Shown: positions 56,501 to 64,000 of the stretch, one piece after another
Layout of the letters: each line of letters begins with the position of its first letter
How positions within the stretch are numbered: the stretch's first letter is position 1
Source of the DNA: Branchiostoma floridae
Taxonomy: Eukaryota > Chordata > Leptocardii > Amphioxiformes > Branchiostomatidae
Reading direction: 5' to 3'
Assembly: GCF_000003815.2 (NCBI RefSeq)
Contig: NC_049984.1
Location: forward strand, 18,522,573 to 18,586,572
Length of the DNA stretch: 64,000 bases
Program-made: the position numbers and the translations under genes
The notes under the pieces: generated by a model
What the model saw: the letters and a program-made list of their open reading frames with translations, nothing else
Told to the model about the DNA's origin: nothing
The model's database searches: none

Positions 56501-59500
56501 TGAGTAACAACACACAGGTACAACACATCAGAACAGTGGTAACCATGCACACCAACTCATCACAACAGTGGTGAGCAACACACACTAACTCATCACAAGA
56601 TCACAACAGTGGTGAGTAACCATACACAGCTAACTCATCACAGCAGTTGTGAGTAACCACACACACCAACTCATCTCAAGAGTAACTACCAACACACTAT
56701 CACCACAGTAGAGAGTAACACACACTTGCTTCAGTGATGACTAACCTCACACATTGACTGCGAAATAGCGGAAAAGCCAAAAGCTGAGTAACAACATATG
56801 GCTATATGTTTATTTGTTCTTTTGTTCCTGTAGAATCTGTCCTATAATAACCTCGGTCCAGAAGGAGCCCTGGCTGTGGCGGAAATGTTGGAAGAGAACA
56901 AGGTCATCACGTCTATAGATCTGTCAGGTGCGTCTTGGGAACGTGTAATGTATGTATCTAGTACACGTTGATGATTGCAAATTTGTATATTGAGACATAC
57001 ACAATGTATACATCAGATTCTGTAGATCTGCATTGATGTTACAAATGTATTGTATGTAGTGTACTGTTCTGTCTATAAGATGCCTACTGTGCATCGTACC
57101 GCTCAGATTATTTCTTGTGTACGGATATACTATTAAGGAAGAACATCTAACAGAATAGTTTGTTGGGGACATTTGGGAGAGATTATTCCATCTATTATAC
57201 CAACAGCACTGATATAAAATTTTTTTTTTTTTTCTTAGGCAATCATTTCGGAGAGTCGGATGGAGTGCATTTTGCAAGGGTATTGAAGGTAAATCGTCAT
57301 TCAAAATTATGAATAGAATAATATTTGGAATTGTAGAACATTAGTTTCATATTTACGATTGGTACTATAATAACTGTACCTCAGAGATTTTAATTTCGGG
57401 AATGAATGGTTTAAATCGCTGTTGAGAAATTGTCCTCGCCTGTTTCCATTTTGTTCTTTTTTCTCTCAGGAGAATACCACTCTACAGGAGCTGATATTGA
57501 AAGAAAACGAATTCAGAGAGAACGGTGCGAGGCTCATAGGAAAAGGTTTAGGTGAGTTGAAAGTTAAAACCTTTGGCTCTTTATTAATCCATCCTCTTAC
57601 GTAGAGACGTCCAACGGCGCCAGCAAACCGCCTGTCAGTGTACTCTCCTATCTCAACCGTCACCATCAATTCTTGACCACCCTGTTTATAAATGGCTTAC
57701 CCTTGTCTATGCGAGATCCCTTTTGAAAACTGAAAGGTCTATTCTTTGATTGGCTGACAGCTGTTTTGTGGCGACGCCCACAGGAACTGATCATGGTGAC
57801 GGTTGGGATAGCATAGTACAGACAAGAGGCGGTTTGCTGGCGCCGTTGGATGTCTCTGCGCAGGAGAATGCATGAACCAACAATTCAAATTCCTTTAATG
57901 AATATGGCAATGCGTAATTCCATCAGTGGGTCAAAGGTGCCTGGCAGTGTGCAGCACCCCAATGCAATTTTCTGTTAGAGTGAATTAATATCAGTTGACC
58001 CTTAAAGTGCTTTCTCTTTTTGCACAGTTCTTAACAGCACGTTGCGACGATTGGACCTGAGTTGGAACCACATACGGAACAAGGGTGCCCTAGCCATCTG
58101 TACGGCCATGAAGGTCAGTGTATGGGGAGGGGGGCATATTCCGTTAGTCTATGGAATATGGGTGCTAGCTAGTCTGCAATATCTTCAAACAAAAATCCTT
58201 TTCTACTTCTAAATTTGCTCAATCTTTCTATCAAGTTGCAACGTATTGCAAATAAATAATAACTGTCCATGGATGTATAGATCAAACAATAAGTGGTGTC
58301 TTAAAACATCTATTTCGATGACCTTGGTAGAAAAACCTCGGTCTGCGTGACCTTGACGTGTCCTGGAACGGGTTCAGTGACGCGGGCGCCATCGCCATGG
58401 CAGCGACCCTGAAGGTGAACGTGACCCTGACTGACCTGGACCTGACCAATAACAGAATAGGACCGACAGGAGTCCGTGCGATCGCCAATGCACTGCTGGT
58501 CAACCAGACGCTGACCACTCTCAGGGTAAGTCAGTTTTGTATGGGCAAATAAAAGATAACAACAAGAAAATTTCTTTAAATTTAGTTCTTACGTTTTTCA
58601 TTTTCAACGGGTAAGCGGTAGAGTGCATGAACTCAGGAGCCAAAAAATGTTTTGAGAGTGGAGAGGTTTATTCTTGCGAGTTTTCAAAATTTGTTTTAGG
58701 AGTTTTCAATCTCATTCAATTTTAATCCCACGTGATATGAAAGAAGTGGGCAAATTAAATTCGTCTTCCATTGTCTCAAAAGAAGGCGTCAAACCAAACA
58801 AGATTAACACCTTGTATATTTTATTTAGAACGTATTACAACATCAGTGGTATCCCCGAACAATGATTTTATTTTCATATGTGATGATTGGCTTGTACATG
58901 CAATTATGTATTTGCAATAAACTTGAATTATAGAAAATTGGCAGTTAAGATTATCCTTTGTCTGTTTTCCATCCAAGATGGGGAAGAACAATGTCCCGTA
59001 CGAGGAGGGAGCCATCCTGCTCAAAGCCATCAAGAAGAACAAGAACTCCGCCATGTCCCAACTGGACCTAACGGTGAGTAATCTTTTAATCCGGAACAGT
59101 GTGCATAATTTATATTATGATCGGTGATGCGTCTGTGTATATTCTATAAACCAATACATGTTTTAGATTATTGTAAATTAAAGAATCATCTGATGTCACT
59201 TTACTGATATATCCTTGATACAGTTGTGGCATCATTGAAAACTATGAAGAATCGCATGTGCTATACGTAATTGAGAAAATGGGTCCGGATACAGTCCAAT
59301 CCGGGCCATTATTTATCCGTTTAGTTAAGGGATACAGACATATACTGGCGGATACGAATGGTATCTCGTATCGGCCCGTAATATGGTTGTATCCATTAAA
59401 ACGGCCCAGATTTGGCTGTATCCGGACCCATTTCGTCCAGCGCTGGTTGGTTGAAAATAACGAAACTTCGACGGTAGATCTAGCTTCCAATTGAACATCG

Positions 59501-62500
59501 CACATGTCCTCTGCTCCATGGATGTTCTCTGCTCTTCGCCCTGGTCTATCCCACCCAGTTGGACCTGACGGACAGGCTGCGCTCGGCCAGCCAGATGCTC
59601 TCGGTCCTGCTCCTCATTGACACCGCCTGCAGCCTCGAGGTATCCCGGTGTGGGTACCGAGGCTGCGAGCGACGGTATTTCCTCCCGGAGGGGGATATTC
59701 CTGTACAAAAAGAATATCAACACCATCCTGATAAAACCTGCAAAGTGAATACTAGCAATATAAATGTTCTCGGGATCATTACGATGAGTCATTTATAAAG
59801 ACCCCCGTGCACTTATAACTTTTGTTAGCGGAGGTAAAATTTTTACAAATATTTTCCATTGCAATGTGTAAGACTTATTTCTAGATGGCAATTCATGATC
59901 AGGACTGCTGTACATTGGATGGACCTGGATAATCTCCAAACATATGTTAAGCCAATGTGGAAGACTACGATGTTTTAATGGCAAAAAAGACACAATTTTT
60001 TAATCTAACATCTTCGTGTAGATTACTCGATACTCTAAAACTTACTGTTAATCTTGGCGCGGCATCGGCACGCTTGCACGACAGCGGCTCGGTACTTCAC
60101 TCCCTGGAACACGTACACCAGCGGGTTGAGGACGGGGTCCAGATCGTACAGGAGGCGGAGGATGAAGCCCAAGCTGTCCGGCAGCGAGGCGACACCGCGC
60201 GAGGCCGTCAGAGTCAGGCGGGAGAGGTGCAGGGGGAGGCGGGTTACCAGGAACACGGCCGACACCACCAGCACCATCCGTGTCACCCGGTTCCGCGCCT
60301 TGAACACGCTCGTGGTCTGCCCTGCCCCGCGCATGTGGTTTTGCAGAAGCATGTAGTGCGGCGTCACAACGCACAGCGGCACCAAAAACGCCAACACCAG
60401 AACGTAAGACTGCAAGATGACGCCGAACGTCTGGACGTCTGTGCCACTTGGACTGGCGTACACGCAGACCTGTACGGAGTCCTGAACAACCAGGTGAGAG
60501 AGTACACCACACGGCACGGACAGGACCAGAACAGCTAGCCACACCAGCCCGGAGTACATGACCGCTCTCGGCACGGTGCGCCTGTGCATGTACTGGAACG
60601 GGTGGACCACTGACCGGTACCGCTGTACACTCAGGATGGTCAGGAAACACGAACTGCCGAACATCGTCATGAACTGCAGATAGTGCATCGTCCGGCAAAC
60701 TATTGACCCCGGAAGCCAAATCCAATCGATGACCCGGAAAGACATCCATAAAGGTCCCATCAGGCAATAGATACCATCCGCCAGGGCCATGTTAAAGATG
60801 TACACGTTGGGCACCGTCCGCATTCTCTCATTCCTGTAAATAACATCATATGGTCCCACTTAGCTTAGATACAAAAAATACACATCAGAATGATGATAAA
60901 TACTAGTAGATAAACTGGATCACTGCTATTAAAATGTCACGTTATCAAATCAAGTGGCTATCAAATCTACCTTGTTCGAAATCAATATAAAAGAGCTGAC
61001 CAAGGAGATTGAAAAAAGGAGGCCTGTCTTTTTAACCTCCTTGAGCTGCCAGAATAACAACCATTGCAATGAAAGATATAAAAGTTACATAGATATCTAG
61101 TAAAGTAACGAAATCAAAAATATCTGAGACGTTGAACGTAGATTGCAATTGTTTGTTGTCTAATGTAAACTGAACCACTTTGATTACTACTTGAACGGTA
61201 CTCCTAGGATCTATCCATGAAACTTGGACTCACGGCGTACCCACCTGATGATAATGTAGATCACAACTGCGTTACCTAGCAACCCTGCGAAGTAAACAAT
61301 GCTGCTGAGAGCAATTTCCGCTGTGTCCATGTCCGAAAGTGCCGACCGGAAACCCATGTCGGCTGGGGTGGTGAAGGTAAAGTTCATCTGGACACTGGTG
61401 TTGGGGATAGACTCGGTCATTTCTGGGCAAAATCTGACCGAAATCCTGAAAAAGAGAATGGAGGCACCATGGATGTGGTGGCTGATCGTAAAGAGAGGCT
61501 TTTCTCCGAATTCCTGACAGAGAAACCGAGAGAAAATAAGTAAAAAAAGAAGAAATAACGCGCCGTATTTGCTCCGTTATCATTAAGCGACTGCCCGTCA
61601 TCAGGGAGATTTTCCCCATGTAACTTAAGAAACAAGAAGAAAAATGTCTTTGTATAGATTCAAAAGTTAGAAAAATGCCTGAATGTTACCGCTGTTGCAA
61701 ATGGGGGTCATCAGATCATGACAATGACTATAAACAACAGAACGTAATAATACAAGTAGAAAGGCGATGTCGAAACGCCGTGCGTAGAAGAGCCTGTTGT
61801 GTGTGTGGTCTGGCACATTGGATCATCTATTCTACATCATAACCCTTTGTGCTATCAAAACAATTATGAAATCCCTACCTAGTTACAGTTGTGCTGTGCC
61901 GTTGGACCTGCTCCTGGTTCTAGAATCTGCAGATGAGCTCACGCTACCTGTGAACAGCGTCAAGCCGAAAACAATTTTTTTTCTTGTATAGCGTCAGGAA
62001 GGGCACCTGAAGCGTTAAACACACACACAGCGCCTAAAAACCATGTAATAATGGAGATGGTAAAGTAATCAAGGAAAGATTAGCAAACACATCTTTCCGT
62101 ACAGCTGTTTGTCGCCATGGATTCGATGAGTATCCTGGAGAACGTAGTTACGAAATGACTTGGTATAGGCCATACATTCGACTTGACAAACGACGTATCT
62201 GGCGTCATGCCTACAAAAGTATTGCCATGAATTCACAATGTTTCTTTATTATGCTCTCTTTGTGGCTCTTAGGCCGCTATTTGTATAATGTGCATGGCAA
62301 ATGAGGCAACGTTTGCATAACCCGGTCTCTAAGCCCACAAACGAGGCATTTTACAACGACTTCTTCTGATAGGGCGAGTACTATTGAAGTTTTATTGAGT
62401 AATGAAAAACTAATGACAACATGGAAATGTGTGTTTGGTTACATTATACCCACAGAATTGGATAAGGTCGAGTCTTCCGTCACTAAGGCTGAAGACAATC

Positions 62501-63848
62501 ATGTCTATACATAGCTCTCAATTGCTCTATGTGTAAAAGGGGCCGTTTCAAGCTATGAAATGGCTAGTCAAGGGTATATGTTACTCAACCGCATATGGCA
62601 GGTAGATTGCCTTTGTGTTTTTTTTTTACATAATATCAAGAAACAAGCGATTATAAAAATACCTACCGCGAAAACTTCATCATCGCGCACTGCGTGCAGA
62701 CGACATGCCAAACTACATACGAATGCAGCAAAGGGAACATAGAGATACAGATGCGAACACTCCGTCAGGTTACCCTCCGTCACAGAGTAATAAACCAACA
62801 TGCAAACGTCATTGGGCAAATTCTGAAATATTAAAGATCTTCTGCTAGTCGGTATTATTCAAGAGAGTTTCGATTTCTCTTGTTCTAGGATGTTGCAGTC
62901 AACCAAGACTTCCTGCGGTTTCTTCGCAAGATCAACAAGCTGAAGGGGAGAAACATGACCGCCATCTACGGCTTCGTGCAAAGAAAGGTTAGCAAAATGA
63001 TTCATCTCCATCCTTACACACAATCGACCTTAACCACTGTCCTGCTGAGATATTTTGCCAATTAACCCCCCCCCCTAAGCTGGTTAATTAATCAGATGAG
63101 TAAAACCTGGCACATTCTGCGCTGCTGCTGCTCTTATTTTACCCAACACTTGATGTAAACGGATTGTCATTTAAGATACTTAGGTAAATGTTTGTGTAGA
63201 ATTTTAGAACAGAATGTATGCTGCTAATGTATATGATTGTTTTGTCTTATTTATTGTCAACTGCAGTGCAATTCAAGTAGCTTCAGCAACTTGCAAGACT
63301 GTTAAACTCAACTGAATTGAACTAGATTTACCTTCCTGATCGATGCGGTTTGCTGAGGTATGCCGCGTTCATCATGATCAAGCGAAAAATGTCCCAAACC
63401 GGACAGATACTGGACCAACATACAGGAATTTACACGGGTTCAGTAGGACAACACAAACCTGTGTTTTTCTACTCCTAACCCAAGTCTCAGTTGTAGTCGT
63501 GACATACTGACCAAAGCGATTGTTGAACAAAGCTACCTTCAACTTTGTTCATATGATGAAGGAACGTCTTTGTGTTTGTGTTCCTTTTATGTTTTTGCGT
63601 GGGTGTTGGGAGGAAGAAAGTCTGGCTCTTTACAAAGGCTTCATCATCCCTCCGCGTTTCATGTTGACCTTTTCATCTTGTCTTCCCAGGTGATGAAGCA
63701 GGAGTGGCAGCAGCCGCTGGAGGATCCCCGCCGGATCTTCCAGGACTACATCCTGAGGAACCACCTGCGCATCTCAGACGTCTTCCGCCGCTTCGACAAG
63801 AAACAGAACATGGTCATCACGGTCGAGGAGTTCCGCACAGGCATGAAG
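53560..63848 (+). CDS. LRRC74A: LRRC74-like leucine-rich repeat protein (3' end outside window)
   Basis: Exons 53560-53914, 55711-55865, 56243-56350, 56834-56927, 57239-57288, 57470-57551, 58028-58113, 58331-58525, 58978-59073, 62889-62987 and 63690-63848 join in phase for 493 codons, and a GTAACT donor at 63849 shows that it continues. An acidic Glu/Asp-rich N-terminus (about residues 60-110) is followed by YLDTCKQLNVVPVWSFVR, then about eight ribonuclease-inhibitor-type repeats (ALDLEDNGMGAEGA, RRLDLSWNHIRNKGA, RDLDVSWNGFSDAGA, TDLDLTNNRIGPTGV), and an EF-hand-like region (DVFRRFDKKQNMVITVEEF). This order matches vertebrate LRRC74A/LRRC74B, of unknown biochemical role. RI-type repeats form protein-binding horseshoes. 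Symbol A versus B is uncertain. Confidence 0.85.
53915..55710 (+). other. LRRC74-like intron 1
   Basis: About 1.8 kb with no recognised repeat ends. Two overlapping minus-strand ORFs (55121-55461) have protein-like stretches but match nothing I know and have no splice context that I trust. A TCACGTGA palindrome occurs near 54487. Confidence 0.4.
56338..56740 (+). repeat. Minisatellite built from an exon end and its 5' splice site
   Basis: From the end of LRRC74-like exon 3, the block ATCACAACAGTG plus the donor GTGAGTAAC and an ACACAC(A/T) linker plus AACTC recurs about nine times with decay, each unit about 35-45 bp. Several units keep a perfect CAGTG/GTGAGT junction (for example near 56465, 56500, 56570 and 56612). 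The true donor is the first, at 56351. Confidence 0.85.
57602..57858. mobile_element. CAGAGACGTCCAACGGC-family MITE, copy 2
   Basis: TAGAGACGTCCAACGGCGCC at the left is inverted at the right as GGCGCCGTTGGATGTCTCTG. The terminal repeats extend about 35 bp, and the interior matches 19456-19716. In the intron after LRRC74-like exon 6. Confidence 0.85.
59277..59433. mobile_element. 157-bp palindromic MITE
   Basis: AAATGGGTCCGGATACAGTC on the left and GCTGTATCCGGACCCATTT on the right are inverted copies. Arms continue to GGGCC / GGCCC, about 32 bp. In the intron after LRRC74-like exon 9. Confidence 0.75.
59559..59639 (+). other. Possible 27-codon cassette exon of LRRC74-like gene
   Basis: A pyrimidine-rich tract and CCCAG acceptor precede an 81-nt open stretch ending at GAG/GTATCC. 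Both ends are phase 0, fitting the flanking phase-0 intron exactly. It begins LDLTDRLRSA, echoing the QLDLT that ends the preceding exon. Skipping it also gives a good LRRC74 alignment, so it may be alternative or chance. Confidence 0.35.
60035..61420 (-). CDS. Rhodopsin-class GPCR nested in LRRC74-like intron
   Basis: Two minus-strand exons, 61420-61245 and 60833-60035, splice as AG/G to 324 residues. The N-terminus has NTS and NFT glycosylation sites. The seven helices show LLGNAVVIY (TM1), NVYIFNMALAD (TM2), a TM3 Cys (SIVCRTM) paired with one in the second loop (VQVCVY), and DPVLNPLVYVF (TM7), then a Cys-rich tail (ACRC). The helix 2-3 sequence is closest to somatostatin/galanin/opioid-type peptide receptors. 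The DRY motif is QRY (residues 129-131), and TM6 reads VTRLPLH with no CWxP tryptophan. Ligand unknown; a peptide is a guess. Confidence 0.88.
61421..62888. other. Upstream of nested GPCR, remainder of LRRC74-like intron
   Basis: No exon or bounded repeat is recognised. The GPCR promoter should lie in the first few hundred bases, but I see no clear core element. An A-rich and pyrimidine-rich mix precedes the LRRC74-like acceptor at 62888. Confidence 0.4.
62988..63689 (+). other. LRRC74-like intron between last two visible exons
   Basis: About 700 bp with a run of ten C at about 63067 and no recognised repeat or gene. Confidence 0.5.
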
Positions 63849-64000
63849 GTAACTTGAAAAGAGAGACCATTTTTCACAGTTAAGAAAAATAGTTAAAGTC
63901 CTTCCCACGCCTGTTGGCGCATAGAGCGTCGCCCATCTCCATTTCAGTAGCCCTGGGCCACACAACTTTGTGCAATCACTACAGTAGGCGGCTGGTCCGC

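Noticed and set aside
60048-60767. 239-residue second minus-strand ORF and 193-residue plus ORF over the GPCR
   Set aside because: GC-rich shadows of the receptor frame; neither has helices or family motifs, whereas the receptor frame does.

Overview
The window is animal nuclear DNA. Genes are split into many small exons with GT/AG introns, introns are packed with short terminal-inverted-repeat elements, and the proteins are chordate-type. The mix (a WWP-type HECT ligase of vertebrate length, transmembrane C-type lectins in tandem, an LRRC74-like gene, numerous hAT-like MITEs, a tRNA-headed SINE and a CR1/jockey-like LINE) fits a cephalochordate (amphioxus, Branchiostoma). The species call is inference; no database could be searched.

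Layout. 1-5.1 kb: NOB1 (ribosome assembly nuclease) on the minus strand, its last exon(s) lying before position 1. 5.1-5.7 kb: shared promoter and a probable noncoding first exon of the next gene. 5.7-12.6 kb: a long 5'UTR intron holding a LINE with an intact endonuclease-reverse transcriptase ORF. 12.6-28.4 kb: a complete 23-coding-exon WWP1/WWP2-type E3 ligase (920 residues by my splicing) with a 2.6 kb 3'UTR. 28.5-38.6 kb: two tandem type II transmembrane C-type lectin genes, the first broken by one in-frame stop, separated by a degenerate tandem array and unidentified ORFs. 40.3-47.9 kb: LDHD (mitochondrial D-lactate dehydrogenase) on the minus strand, 12 exons, 490 residues. 48.5-52.0 kb: RPL14, divergent from LDHD, with two copies of a structure that looks like an H/ACA snoRNA in successive introns. 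53.6-64.0 kb: an LRRC74-like leucine-rich-repeat gene continuing past the end of the window, with a rhodopsin-class GPCR nested antisense in one intron.

The exon joins for NOB1, WWP, both lectins, LDHD, RPL14, LRRC74-like and the GPCR were chosen so that phases match at every junction. They keep frame across all listed exons, which is the main support for the models. NOB1, RPL14 and the putative snoRNAs all serve ribosome production; the other genes have no evident shared pathway.

The most unusual signals are the paired H/ACA-like RNAs in RPL14, a minisatellite and a separate tandem duplication that each copy an exon end with its 5' splice site, a hAT-like MITE family with readable 8-bp target-site duplications, a WW-exon remnant lacking its core, and a GPCR with QRY in place of DRY.
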